The notes under the pieces are model-generated. The model was not told where the DNA came from and did no database searches. It was given only the letters and a program-made list of their open reading frames with translations. Below, in pieces: positions 7,161-15,062 of a DNA stretch of 39,899 bases (the stretch's first letter is position 1; every line of letters starts with the position of its first letter). The stretch is from an uncultured Oscillospiraceae bacterium (GTDB taxonomy: Bacteria > Bacillota > Clostridia > Oscillospirales > Oscillospiraceae): positions 1 through 39,899 of the forward strand of contig CATLHC010000022.1 of assembly GCA_949948775.1 (NCBI GenBank), given 5' to 3'. The position numbers and the translations under genes are program-made.

Positions 7161-8201
7161 TCATGCCTTTTGGATGCCGTCCGCGATAAACATGGCGTCG
7201 CCGAAGGAGAAAAAGCGGTATTTTTCCCGTACTGCCTCCTCATAGGCGGCCAGCACATGCTCCCGCCCCGCCAGGGCGGACACCAGCATGATGAGCGTAG
7301 ATTCAGGCAGATGGAAGTTTGTAATTAGGGCGTCCAGCACTTTGAAGCGGTATCCGGGGTAGATGAAGATGTTGGTCCAACCTGCCGAAGCCCTCAGCGT
7401 ACCGTCTTCCTCCGCCCAGCTCTCAATGGTCCGGCAGGAGGTGGTGCCTACGCAGATGACCCGGCCTCCCGCCCGCTTGGTCTTGTTGACCGCATCAGCC
7501 GTCTCCTGGGGGATGACGCAGTATTCCGAGTGCATCTTGTGCTCGTCCAGGCTTTCCGCCTTCACCGGGCGGAAGGTGCCCAGTCCTACGTGGAGGGTCA
7601 CATAGCACACCTTCACTCCCATGGCCTGGATCTGCTCCAGCAGCTCCGGAGTAAAGTGCAGGCCCGCCGTGGGGGCGGCGGCGGAGCCCGTCACCTTGGA
7701 GTACACCGTCTGATAGCGCTCCGCGTCCTCCAGCTCCGCCTTGATATAAGGGGGCAGGGGCATTTTGCCCAGCCGCTCCAGCGTCTCCAGAAAGATGCCC
7801 TCATAGTCGAAGCGGACCAGGCGGTTGCCGTCCGACCCCTCGCCCACCACCTCGGCGGACATCTCGTCATCGCCGAAAGTGATCTTCGCGCCGGGGCGCA
7901 GCTTTTTGCCCGGGCGCACCAAGCACTCCCACACTTTGTCCCCCCGGTCGATGAGCAGCAGCACCTCGCAGGCGCCGCCCCCCGCCCGCTTTCCAATCAG
8001 CCGGGCGGGCAGCACCCGGCTGTCGTTGAGCACCAGGCAGTCGCCGGGCCGCAGCAGCGTGGGCAGGTCATAGAAGTGCATGTGCCGGGTCTCACCCGTG
8101 GCCTTGTCCAGCGCCAGCAGACGGGAGGCGTCCCGCCGCTCCAGCGGCGTCTGGGCGATCAGCTCGGGAGGCAGGTCAAAATAAAAATCTGAAGTTTTCA
8201 C
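7161..8201 (-). CDS. queA: S-adenosylmethionine:tRNA ribosyltransferase-isomerase
   Basis: Transfers and isomerises the ribosyl group of AdoMet to 7-aminomethyl-7-deazaguanine in tRNA, giving epoxyqueuosine at the wobble position. The 346 residues fit the family: [23 protein letters not shown] at the N-terminus is the family signature, [16 protein letters not shown] follows, then [15 protein letters not shown] in the middle and the LPEST motif near the C-terminus. The start codon is GTG (8199-8201), overlapping the upstream spoIID stop as GTGA, so translation is probably coupled. No tgt gene is present here, although queA often neighbours it. Confidence 0.93.
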   Translation of the reverse strand: MKTSDFYFDLPPELIAQTPLERRDASRLLALDKATGETRHMHFYDLPTLLRPGDCLVLNDSRVLPARLIGKRAGGGACEVLLLIDRGDKVWECLVRPGKKLRPGAKITFGDDEMSAEVVGEGSDGNRLVRFDYEGIFLETLERLGKMPLPPYIKAELEDAERYQTVYSKVTGSAAAPTAGLHFTPELLEQIQAMGVKVCYVTLHVGLGTFRPVKAESLDEHKMHSEYCVIPQETADAVNKTKRAGGRVICVGTTSCRTIESWAEEDGTLRASAGWTNIFIYPGYRFKVLDALITNFHLPESTLIMLVSALAGREHVLAAYEEAVREKYRFFSFGDAMFIADGIQKA

Positions 8202-9952
8202 ACATATCCCACCGTAATGCCAGTATAGTAGAATTGCAGGATCTGCTGGTAATTATACCCCTGTTCGGCCATCGCTTTCGCACCAAACTGGCTCAGGCCG
8301 ATGTTGTGGCCCCAGCCCCGGCCCGCGAAGGTGAGCGAGCCGTTTACCGCCGTCATGGAACCGCTCCACTGGCCGCCGCTCTGGCCCGGATTTTGGCCCT
8401 GGCCCAGCTGAGAGGTGCCGCTGTCGGTAATGACATACACATCGCTGCCCAGCGCGGTGATCGTTCCGTTGCCGTCAATGGCGTACAGGCCGGCAGGGCC
8501 GTTCACCGTAGTGCTCCCATTGACGGACACGCTGCCAGAAGGCGCGGAGGGCGCGGGCTGGCCGGTTCCTCCGCCCCCCGCGAAGCCGAAGCGGAAGGAG
8601 GGCAGGCCCAGGTTCCCATATACCGATCTGCCGCTCACGCTGAAATTTTTTCCGGCGCTGTCGGTAAACGTAATCAGCAGCGGGTTGCCCACATCCGTAT
8701 AGGCCGTGATCTCCGCCGACACGATGGGCGCCGACACGTTCTTTCCAGACAGCACACGAGAGATCAGCTCGGAACTGCTAAAGGTGCGCTCCCAGGTATT
8801 GTTCAGGTTGAGCGTGGGCTCATAGGGGTCAGCCTTTCCCGCCAGATAGGGATACAGGGACTGGTTGCTTCCCCACACGTTGGATACGCTCTCGCTGGCC
8901 CCGCCGTTGCTGGAATAGTAGAAGCTTTGGGCCGGTTTTCCGTTGTAGAAGACCCCCAGCCCGGCCGTCTGTTCCACCGCGGCCCTGGTGTTGCTCCCCG
9001 CGTTGGTCTGTCCGTCGTATGCCTGACAGTGGGGGCCGTTGCAAATGTCGAAGTGGGTGCTGCTGTGGGTGCTGGTCCCCAATGTGACGGCATAGCTCCG
9101 CGCCGCCACCGCCTGGGCCTTCAGCGCCTCAACGGGCCAGCTGTTGCTCATCTCGGTGGCGATCACGCCCTCAATGTACTCCTCAAAGCTCACGATATTC
9201 ACCACAGTCATTTTGCCGCCGCCGATGCGCTCAAAGCGGAAACCGCCGTTGTACAATTTGCTTTTGCTCCAAGTGGTGCACTTCTCCGCCCCGGTCTGAA
9301 CCGGCTCCACTCCCAAGCCGGTACCCTGGCCCAGATCGTCGTACTGGAACAGAATATTGTTGGTGCCGGTGGCCACCGCATTTACGCCATATGACGACGT
9401 GCCTTTGATCTCGGTGAGCACTCCCTGGGCAGCCAGGTCATTCTGCGCCGCCACTGCTCCATCCCGGGTGGTATAATTGCCCACACGGGCATAAAATGTC
9501 CCGCCAATGTACGCCGGGAAGCCGCCCCGGTAGGCGGAGGCCGCCGCCTGGGCCTCCATAAAGGTGCCGTATGCCCCCGGAAGCTGGAGGTGGAACTCTC
9601 CCACCGCCACATTGGTGGTAATCTCTGTATGGTAGGAGGAGTAGCCGCCATAGATGCCATAGCAGGCGTTCACGGTCTCCACCACGGAGATGGCCGTCTG
9701 GCCGGTGGCCCCCAACTCCACAAATCGGCTGGCCCCGTCATAGTACCCGAATCGGAAGCCGGAACCCACCTCGTTCAGCAGATTCAGTCCCTCCACCGAC
9801 CCGGTGCCATAGGCGCCGTCATGGTGCAGACCCACCCGGATGATGCGGTCACTGGTGCTGGCGGGCGCGGCGGAGGCCTTGCCTCCGCCAGAGGCCAGCA
9901 AAAGGGTCGCCGCAAGGCCCAACGCTGCAATTTGCACGAATTTTCGCTTCAT
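8198..9952 (-). CDS. spoIID: Secreted SpoIID/LytB-domain protein (lytic transglycosylase family)
   Basis: A 584-residue exported protein. The N-terminus [20 protein letters not shown] with GKASA is a signal peptide. Residues about 30-230 contain an SPOR-like segment ([20 protein letters not shown]) suited to peptidoglycan binding. The SpoIID/LytB domain follows, with [17 protein letters not shown] and [17 protein letters not shown], which holds the expected catalytic Glu. A Gly/Ser/Pro-rich linker separates this from the C-terminal [17 protein letters not shown] motif. Classical SpoIID, which cleaves septal glycan during engulfment, is about 340 residues; this is much longer, so it could be the engulfment enzyme or a LytB-like paralogue. 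Start chosen at 9952 for GGAGAA spaced 6 bases; ATG 9964 is possible. Upstream of queA. Confidence 0.82.
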   Translation of the reverse strand: MKRKFVQIAALGLAATLLLASGGGKASAAPASTSDRIIRVGLHHDGAYGTGSVEGLNLLNEVGSGFRFGYYDGASRFVELGATGQTAISVVETVNACYGIYGGYSSYHTEITTNVAVGEFHLQLPGAYGTFMEAQAAASAYRGGFPAYIGGTFYARVGNYTTRDGAVAAQNDLAAQGVLTEIKGTSSYGVNAVATGTNNILFQYDDLGQGTGLGVEPVQTGAEKCTTWSKSKLYNGGFRFERIGGGKMTVVNIVSFEEYIEGVIATEMSNSWPVEALKAQAVAARSYAVTLGTSTHSSTHFDICNGPHCQAYDGQTNAGSNTRAAVEQTAGLGVFYNGKPAQSFYYSSNGGASESVSNVWGSNQSLYPYLAGKADPYEPTLNLNNTWERTFSSSELISRVLSGKNVSAPIVSAEITAYTDVGNPLLITFTDSAGKNFSVSGRSVYGNLGLPSFRFGFAGGGGTGQPAPSAPSGSVSVNGSTTVNGPAGLYAIDGNGTITALGSDVYVITDSGTSQLGQGQNPGQSGGQWSGSMTAVNGSLTFAGRGWGHNIGLSQFGAKAMAEQGYNYQQILQFYYTGITVGYV

Positions 9953-9983
9953 TTGGTTCTCCATTTCTCCACTTCGGTCGGCA

Positions 9984-10006
9984 GCGCTAAATTGACTCTT
10001 TAGCGC
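9984..10006. promoter_or_regulatory. Perfect inverted repeat in the spoIID leader
   Basis: GCGCTAAA (9984-9991) and TTTAGCGC (9999-10006) flank the 7-base spacer TTGACTC. It is about 30 bases upstream of the spoIID start, inside the transcribed leader of that gene. It may be an operator for a dimeric DNA-binding protein or an RNA hairpin; the sequence matches no operator I recognise. Confidence 0.35.
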
Positions 10007-10071
10007 GTTAATGTTATAGTGGTATATGTTCATATCCACCTGATGGGTGTAAATCTCGACATTATTCTTGT

Positions 10072-10100
10072 ATTATAACGTATCCGCCGCAAGGCCGCAA
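10072..10100 (-). promoter_or_regulatory. Probable promoter of spoIID-queA
   Basis: On the - strand TATAAT (10077-10072) has TTGCGG (10100-10095) exactly 17 bases upstream, a perfect -10 with a weak -35. The same AT-rich stretch probably also serves the divergent asd gene, but no good + strand promoter could be defined. A convincing sigma-E pattern, as expected for a spoIID gene, was not found here. Confidence 0.4.
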
Positions 10101-10146
10101 GCCCCAAATTGCATCAGCGCCGGCGGCGCACAGGAGGTAGAACATC

Positions 10147-11232
10147 ATGGAAAAGTATAAAGTCGGCGTCATCGGCGCCACAGGCATGGTGGGGCAGCGC
10201 TTCGTCACCCTGCTGGAGAACCACCCCTGGTTCCAGCTCACCGTGGTGGCCGCCAGCCCCCGCTCCGCGGGCAAGCGGTATGAGGACGCCGTGGGCGGGC
10301 GCTGGGCCATGGACACGCCCATCCCCGCCGAGGCCAAGGACCTGGTGCTCCTCAGCGCCCAGGACGACGTGGACAAAATCGCGTCCCAGGTGGATTTTGT
10401 GTTCTCTGCCGTGGACATGAAGAAGGATGAGATCAAGGCGCTGGAGGAGGACTATGCCAAACATGAGTGCCCGGTGGTGTCCAACAACTCCGCCCACCGC
10501 TGGACTCCCGACGTGCCCATGGTCATCCCCGAGGTGAACCCGGAGCACATCGAGGTTATCAAGGCCCAGCGCCTGCGTCTGGGCACCAAGCGGGGCTTTA
10601 TCGCCGTCAAGTCCAACTGCTCCATCCAGAGCTATGTTCCCGCCCTGTCCCCTTTGCGGGAGTTTGGCATCGAGAAGGTGCTGGTGTGCACCTACCAGGC
10701 CATCTCCGGCGCGGGCAAGACCTTCCAAACCTGGCCCGAGATGGTGGATAACCTGATCCCCTACATCGGCGGCGAGGAGGAGAAAAGCGAGCAGGAACCC
10801 CTGAAGGTCTGGGGCCGCGTGGAGAACGGCGTCATCGTCAACGCCCAGGGCACCTCCATCACCGCCCAGTGCCTGCGGGTGCCCGTGTCCAACGGCCACA
10901 CCGCCGCCGCCTTCGTCACCTTTAAGAACAAGCCCACCATGGAGCAGATGAAGCAGGCGTGGAAGAACTTCAAGGGCCGCGCCCAGGAGCTGAACCTGCC
11001 CACCGCCCCCAAGCAGTTCCTGAACTACTTCGAGGAGCCAGACCGGCCCCAGGCACGCCTGGACCGGGACCTGGAGGGCGGCATGGCCGTGTCCATCGGC
11101 CGCCTGCGCCCGGACACCCAGTATGATTACAAATTTGTCTCCCTATCCCACAACACCCTGCGGGGCGCGGCGGGCGGCGGCGTGGAGCTGGCCGAGCTGC
11201 TGTGCGCAGAAGGCTATATTGAGCATAAGTAA
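10147..11232 (+). CDS. asd: Aspartate-semialdehyde dehydrogenase, archaeal/fungal-type
   Basis: NADPH-dependent reduction of aspartyl phosphate to aspartate semialdehyde, the branch point to lysine/DAP, threonine and methionine. The 361 residues show the nucleotide motif GVIGATGMVGQRF (about 8-20), the catalytic Cys in KSNCSIQS, AISGAGKTF, and the C-terminal KFVSLSHNTLRGAAGG. The last motif and the RLRPDTQYDYKF stretch are those of the archaeal/fungal branch of the family rather than the short enzyme of enterobacteria. ATG 10147 is preceded by AGGAGGT. dapA follows after 22 bases and dapB after that, so the first three dedicated steps form one unit. The aspartate kinase is not in this window. 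Confidence 0.93.
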   Translation: MEKYKVGVIGATGMVGQRFVTLLENHPWFQLTVVAASPRSAGKRYEDAVGGRWAMDTPIPAEAKDLVLLSAQDDVDKIASQVDFVFSAVDMKKDEIKALEEDYAKHECPVVSNNSAHRWTPDVPMVIPEVNPEHIEVIKAQRLRLGTKRGFIAVKSNCSIQSYVPALSPLREFGIEKVLVCTYQAISGAGKTFQTWPEMVDNLIPYIGGEEEKSEQEPLKVWGRVENGVIVNAQGTSITAQCLRVPVSNGHTAAAFVTFKNKPTMEQMKQAWKNFKGRAQELNLPTAPKQFLNYFEEPDRPQARLDRDLEGGMAVSIGRLRPDTQYDYKFVSLSHNTLRGAAGGGVELAELLCAEGYIEHK

Positions 11233-11254
11233 GTTTTGAAAGGATGCTGTTTCT

Positions 11255-12142
11255 ATGAGAACTCCCGTCTTTACCGGCTCCTGCCCCGCCCTGGTCACCC
11301 CTTTTGACCAGAACAACATCATCAACTACGACGCCTTCGGCAAGCTCATCGACGACCAGATCGAGGCCGGGGTGGACGCGGTGTGCGTGTGCGGCACCAC
11401 CGGCGAGTCCGCCACCATGTCCATCCGGGAGCACATCGCCGCCGTGGAGTTCTGCGTGAAGCGGGTCAACCACCGGGTGAAGGTCATTGCGGGGGCCGGG
11501 TCCAACGACACCTCCGCCGCCGTCTACCTGTCCCAGCACGCCCAGGACTCCGGGGCCGACGCCCTGCTCCACGTCACCCCCTACTACAACAAGGCCAGCC
11601 AGACCGGCCTCATCAAGCACTATGAGTACATCGCCGACCGGGTGGAGCTGCCCATCATCCTGTACAACGTGCCCAGCCGCACCGGGGTGTCCTTCACCGC
11701 CGAAACCTACCAGGTGCTGAGCCAGAACCCCAAGATCAACGGCGTCAAGGAGGCCAGCGGCAACTTCTCCTTGCTGGCCCACACCCGGTTCCTGTGCGGG
11801 GATGATTTCTACATTTGGTCTGGCAACGACGATCAGGTGGTGCCCATGATGGCCCTAGGGGCCAAAGGCGTCATCTCCGTGGCCTCCAACATCGTGCCTG
11901 AGGTGATGGTGAAAATGACCCGGCTGTGCCTGGACAACGATTTCGCCGCCGCCTCCAAGCTCCAGATTCAGTACATGGACCTCATCGACGCGCTGTTCAC
12001 CGAGGTCAACCCCATTCCCATCAAGGCAGCCATGAACCTGCTGGGCATGGAGGCCGGCCCCTTGCGCCTGCCCCTGTGCGACATCTCGGAGAAAAACCTG
12101 GAAGTGCTGCGCCAGGCCATGAAACGTGCGGGTCTGATTTAA
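11255..12142 (+). CDS. dapA: 4-hydroxy-tetrahydrodipicolinate synthase
   Basis: Condenses pyruvate with aspartate semialdehyde, committing carbon to lysine, diaminopimelate and, in spores, dipicolinate. A TIM-barrel Schiff-base aldolase of 295 residues. Seen: GTTGES (47-52), the catalytic Tyr in YNVPSRTG, and the Schiff-base Lys in GVKEASGN (K165). ATG 11255 has GAAAGGA upstream. It sits between asd and dapB, 22 and 9 bases away. The normal feedback site cannot be judged by eye. Confidence 0.95.
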   Translation: MRTPVFTGSCPALVTPFDQNNIINYDAFGKLIDDQIEAGVDAVCVCGTTGESATMSIREHIAAVEFCVKRVNHRVKVIAGAGSNDTSAAVYLSQHAQDSGADALLHVTPYYNKASQTGLIKHYEYIADRVELPIILYNVPSRTGVSFTAETYQVLSQNPKINGVKEASGNFSLLAHTRFLCGDDFYIWSGNDDQVVPMMALGAKGVISVASNIVPEVMVKMTRLCLDNDFAAASKLQIQYMDLIDALFTEVNPIPIKAAMNLLGMEAGPLRLPLCDISEKNLEVLRQAMKRAGLI

Positions 12143-12151
12143 GGTGATCTT

Positions 12152-12922
12152 ATGCGAAAGATAATTATCTCCGGCTGCTGTGGTCACATGGGCCGGGTGG
12201 TGGCAGACATCTGCAACAACGACTCGGACGTGGAAATCGCCGCGGGCATCGACCTGCTGGCCCAGCCCATGGAGGGTTTCCCGGTGTTCTCCACCCCCGC
12301 CGCCTGCGACACGGAGGCGGACGCGGTCATCGACTTCTCCCACCCCGCCGCCCTTGGTCCCCTGCTGGACTTCTGCACAGCACGCAAGCTGCCCATCGTG
12401 CTGGCCACCACGGGCTACTCGGAGGATCAGCTCCGCCAAATCGACGAAGCTGCAAAAGCTATCCCCGTGTTCCGCTCCGCCAACATGTCCCTGGGGATCA
12501 ATGTGCTGGTGGACCTCATCCGCCGGGCCGCTGCCCTGCTGGGGGAGGACTTCGACGTGGAGATCGAGGAGCGCCACCACCGCCGCAAGCTGGACGCCCC
12601 CAGCGGCACCGCTTTGATGCTGGCGGACGCCGCCGCCAAGGCCCTGCCCTATGAGCCGGAATACGTCTATGACCGCCACGGCGTCCGCAAGCCCCGGGAC
12701 AGGCGGGAGATCGGCGTCTCCTCCCTGCGGGGGGGCACTATCGTGGGCGACCACACCGTGGTGTTCGCCGGACGGGACGAGGTCATTGAGCTGTCCCACC
12801 ACGCCGCCAGCCGGGAGGTATTCGCCGTGGGCGCGGTGAAGGCGGCTAAATTCCTGGCCGGGGTGGACGCGCCTGGGCTGTACGACATGTCCCACCTCAT
12901 CGGTGGGGAGAAAGGAAAATAG
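12152..12922 (+). CDS. dapB: 4-hydroxy-tetrahydrodipicolinate reductase
   Basis: NAD(P)H-dependent reduction giving tetrahydrodipicolinate. The 256 residues start MRKIIISGCCGHMGR; the usual GxxGxMG nucleotide motif is present with two adjacent cysteines (GCCGHMG, 8-14). Also seen are ATTGYSEDQL, NMSLGINVL and the substrate/catalytic stretch EERHHRRKLDAPSGTA, which carries the His-His and Lys and Ser-Gly-Thr signatures. Its start lies 9 bases after dapA and the next gene begins 2 bases after its stop. The product feeds DapL, encoded 25 kb away in this window. Confidence 0.95.
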   Translation: MRKIIISGCCGHMGRVVADICNNDSDVEIAAGIDLLAQPMEGFPVFSTPAACDTEADAVIDFSHPAALGPLLDFCTARKLPIVLATTGYSEDQLRQIDEAAKAIPVFRSANMSLGINVLVDLIRRAAALLGEDFDVEIEERHHRRKLDAPSGTALMLADAAAKALPYEPEYVYDRHGVRKPRDRREIGVSSLRGGTIVGDHTVVFAGRDEVIELSHHAASREVFAVGAVKAAKFLAGVDAPGLYDMSHLIGGEKGK

Positions 12923-12924
12923 TA

Positions 12925-13353
12925 ATGGATATTTGGGAGCAGCTCTGCCTGAAGGCCAAGGAACTGTACCACCCCCAGGACGTCTCCCCGTTCCTGTACG
13001 CCCACCATGTTGTCTGCGCCCTGGAGAGCGAAAACGGCGAAATTTTCACCGGCTTTTGCGTTGAGAGCTGCTCCGGGGTGCTGGATCTGTGCGCGGAGCG
13101 GGTGGCTGCCCTCAACATGTACGTGAACAGCGGTCAAACCGTGGTCAAACGGCTCATCGCCTTCCGGGACCGGCCTCCCTATGGAGGCGGCAGCGGGATG
13201 CCCTGCGGGGCCTGCCGGGAGTTTTTCATGCAGCTCTCCTTAAAAAACAAGGACATGGAAATCATGGTGGATTATGAGAAGCGGGAGACCGTCACCCTGG
13301 AACAGCTCCTCCCCAACTGGTGGGGGCTGGAGCGGTACGAGAACAGCAAATAG
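12925..13353 (+). CDS. Cytidine deaminase-like zinc hydrolase
   Basis: A 142-residue protein of the cytidine deaminase superfamily. Zinc and catalytic residues are in place: CAE at 56-58 (metal Cys and proton-shuttle Glu) and PCGAC at 93-97, with the loop between them rich in Gly (PPYGGGSGM). Length and motif order agree with the homotetrameric cytidine deaminases and the blasticidin-S deaminase group. The C-terminal half, with NWWGLERYENSK, is not diagnostic, so the nucleoside or other substrate is open. It starts 2 bases after dapB, with GGAGAAAGGA of the dapB end serving as ribosome binding site, so it is translated as part of the lysine operon without an obvious metabolic reason. Confidence 0.8.
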   Translation: MDIWEQLCLKAKELYHPQDVSPFLYAHHVVCALESENGEIFTGFCVESCSGVLDLCAERVAALNMYVNSGQTVVKRLIAFRDRPPYGGGSGMPCGACREFFMQLSLKNKDMEIMVDYEKRETVTLEQLLPNWWGLERYENSK

Positions 13354-13358
13354 ACGCA

Positions 13359-13391
13359 AAACGGGACGCTTTCGCGGCCCCGTTTCCTTTT
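13359..13391 (+). terminator. Terminator of the asd-dapA-dapB-cdd unit
   Basis: AAACGGG (13359-13365) pairs with CCCGTTT (13379-13385), with inner CGC/GCG, followed by CCTTTT. It begins 5 bases after the stop codon. The remaining 13392-13452 shows no further feature. Confidence 0.75.
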
Positions 13392-13452
13392 GTGTCCTGC
13401 ATAAACCTCCGTCGCCGTGTGGAAGCCTTACAGCTTACAATTTCCTTCCGTC

Positions 13453-13501
13453 AGCGAGCTAAAGTTCTTTTTGGTTCCTTTTTCTTTCAAGAAAGAGGAA
13501 C
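13453..13501 (-). repeat. Dispersed hairpin repeat, copy 2 (3' of tyrS)
   Basis: Read on the - strand, GTTCCTCTTTC, loop TTGAAA, GAAAAAGGAAC, CCAAAAAGAAC, TTTAG repeats the unit at 6973-7022 with a few substitutions and one single-base deletion; the stem keeps nearly full pairing. The element starts immediately after the tyrS stop codon. Both copies sit in convergent intergenic spaces and may act as 3' ends or be spread by an unknown mechanism. Confidence 0.7.
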
Positions 13502-14728
13502 TCAACCCAGCACCGCCCGGTGGAACACCTTCTTGCCCTTCTTGATGATGACGCCCTCCCCGGCGAACCTCTCCCTGGGGAACTGGGCGGCGGGGTCAGA
13601 CACCTTCTCATCCGCCACAGCGATGCCGCCCTGCTGGATGAGCCGCCGGGCCTCGCCGTTGGAGGCGGCCAGACCGCATTTCACCAGCAGTGTCAGCGCC
13701 CCGATGGATCCGTCGGCAAAATCGGCGTCGGTCAGCTCCGTGGACGGCATCTCCCCCGCGTCCCCGCCACCGGAGAACAGTGCGCGGGCGGCCGCCTGGG
13801 CCTTGTCGGCCTCCTCTTTGCCGTGGACCATGGAGGTCAGCTCCCACGCCAGAATCTCCTTGGCCTGGTTCAGCTGGGCGTCCTTCCATTGGTCCATCTC
13901 GTCGATCTGCTCCAAGGGCAGGAAGGTCAGCAGGCGGATGCACTTCATCACGTCCGCGTCGCCCACATTGCGCCAGTACTGGTAAAAGTCGTAGGGACTG
14001 GTCTTATTGGGGTCCAGCCACACGGCGTTGCCCGCCGTTTTGCCCATCTTGTTGCCCTGGGAGTCGGTGAGCAGGGTGATGGTCATGCAGTGGGAGTCCT
14101 TACCCAGCTTGCGGCGGATCAGCTCCGTGCCGCCCAGCATGTTGGACCACTGGTCGTTGCCGCCGCACTGCATGTTGCAGCCCAGGGTCTGGAACATGTG
14201 ATAGAAATCGTAGGACTGCATGATCATATAGTTGAACTCCAGGAAAGACAGCCCCCGCTCCATGCGCTGCTTGTAGCAGTCCGCCCGGAGCATATTGTTC
14301 ACGGAGAAGCAGGCCCCCACCTCCCGGAGCAGCTCCACGTAGTTCAGGTTGAGCAGCCAGTCGGCGTTGTTCACCATCATGGCCTTGCCGTCGGAGAAGT
14401 CGATAAACTTCTCCATCTGCCGCTTGAAGCACTCGGCATTGTGGTTGATATCCTCACGGGTGAGCATTTTGCGCATGTCGGTGCGGCCCGAGGGATCGCC
14501 GATCATGGTGGTGCCGCCGCCGATAAGAGCGATGGGTTTGTTGCCCGCCGCCTGTAGGCGCTTCATCAAGGTGAGGGCCACAAAGTGCCCCGCCGTCAGG
14601 CTGTCCGCCGTGCAGTCAAAACCGATATAAAAGGTGGCCTTGCCGTTATTGATGAGGTCGCGGACCTCCTCCTCGCTGGTCACCTGGGCAATGAGCCCAC
14701 GGGCGGTTAATTCGTCGTAAAGTGTCAT
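13502..14728 (-). CDS. tyrS: Tyrosyl-tRNA synthetase
   Basis: Class I aminoacyl-tRNA synthetase charging tRNA-Tyr in the cytosol; 408 residues. The HIGH-like motif is TAGHF (45-49) following YIGFDCTADSL; GDPSGRTDMR and the tyrosine-pocket stretch NFMIMQSYDF-like NYMIMQSYDFYHM are present; the KMSKS-like motif is GNKMGKTAGN. The last 65 residues form an S4 RNA-binding domain (LVKCGLAASNGEARRLIQQGG). ATG 14728 has AGGAGAG upstream. It is expressed from its own promoter through a tyrosine T-box, independent of the genes behind it, and its stop codon abuts a dispersed hairpin repeat. Confidence 0.96.
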   Translation of the reverse strand: MTLYDELTARGLIAQVTSEEEVRDLINNGKATFYIGFDCTADSLTAGHFVALTLMKRLQAAGNKPIALIGGGTTMIGDPSGRTDMRKMLTREDINHNAECFKRQMEKFIDFSDGKAMMVNNADWLLNLNYVELLREVGACFSVNNMLRADCYKQRMERGLSFLEFNYMIMQSYDFYHMFQTLGCNMQCGGNDQWSNMLGGTELIRRKLGKDSHCMTITLLTDSQGNKMGKTAGNAVWLDPNKTSPYDFYQYWRNVGDADVMKCIRLLTFLPLEQIDEMDQWKDAQLNQAKEILAWELTSMVHGKEEADKAQAAARALFSGGGDAGEMPSTELTDADFADGSIGALTLLVKCGLAASNGEARRLIQQGGIAVADEKVSDPAAQFPRERFAGEGVIIKKGKKVFHRAVLG

Positions 14729-14757
14729 ATAAATCTCTCCTTGTCGTATTTTCGGAA

Positions 14758-15020
14758 CAGAAAGCCCTCTGTCCCTGGGGACAGAGGGCGAAAGCTCGCG
14801 GTACCACCTCTGTTTTGCCGCTCCCTCACGAAAGCGGCCTCAGGGAGTCCCAAACAGGACCCCGGCGCTGTACCGGGCGCACCCGTCCGACCCTACTGGG
14901 GAAGCTCCCGTTCAGGCGGCCGCTCCGAGGGGTATTCGCCAGGGGCTCCTCTCCCCCTTCCACCAAACCGGGGGCTCTCTGGGCAGGAAACCGATGGGTA
15001 CTGGTCCTCATCTACGCATT
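14758..15020 (-). promoter_or_regulatory. T-box leader of tyrS (tyrosine-specific)
   Basis: On the - strand the leader contains the antiterminator sequence AGGTGGTACCGCG (about 14808-14796), followed by a terminator with arms CCTCTGTCCC and GGGACAGAGG (14787-14766) and a short U-rich tail. Stem I elements are visible: GATGAGGACCAGTA near 15010, AGAGAG (about 14978), and a GAATACC specifier loop with UAC, a tyrosine codon, at 14934-14932. Uncharged tRNA-Tyr pairs with the specifier and the UGGN bulge to permit read-through into tyrS. The leader fills the 334-base space between tyrS and the HAD gene. Confidence 0.92.
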
Positions 15021-15026
15021 GACAGG

Positions 15027-15055
15027 ATCATATCACAAGATCCAGGCGTTGTCAA
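15027..15055 (-). promoter_or_regulatory. Sigma-A-type promoter of the tyrS T-box transcript
   Basis: On the - strand TTGACA (15055-15050) and TATGAT (15032-15027) are separated by 17 bases, with TG extension just before the -10. It lies 8 bases after the stop codon of the HAD gene, with no terminator between, so some upstream transcription may also enter the T-box. Confidence 0.85.
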
Positions 15056-15062
15056 ACCCTTT

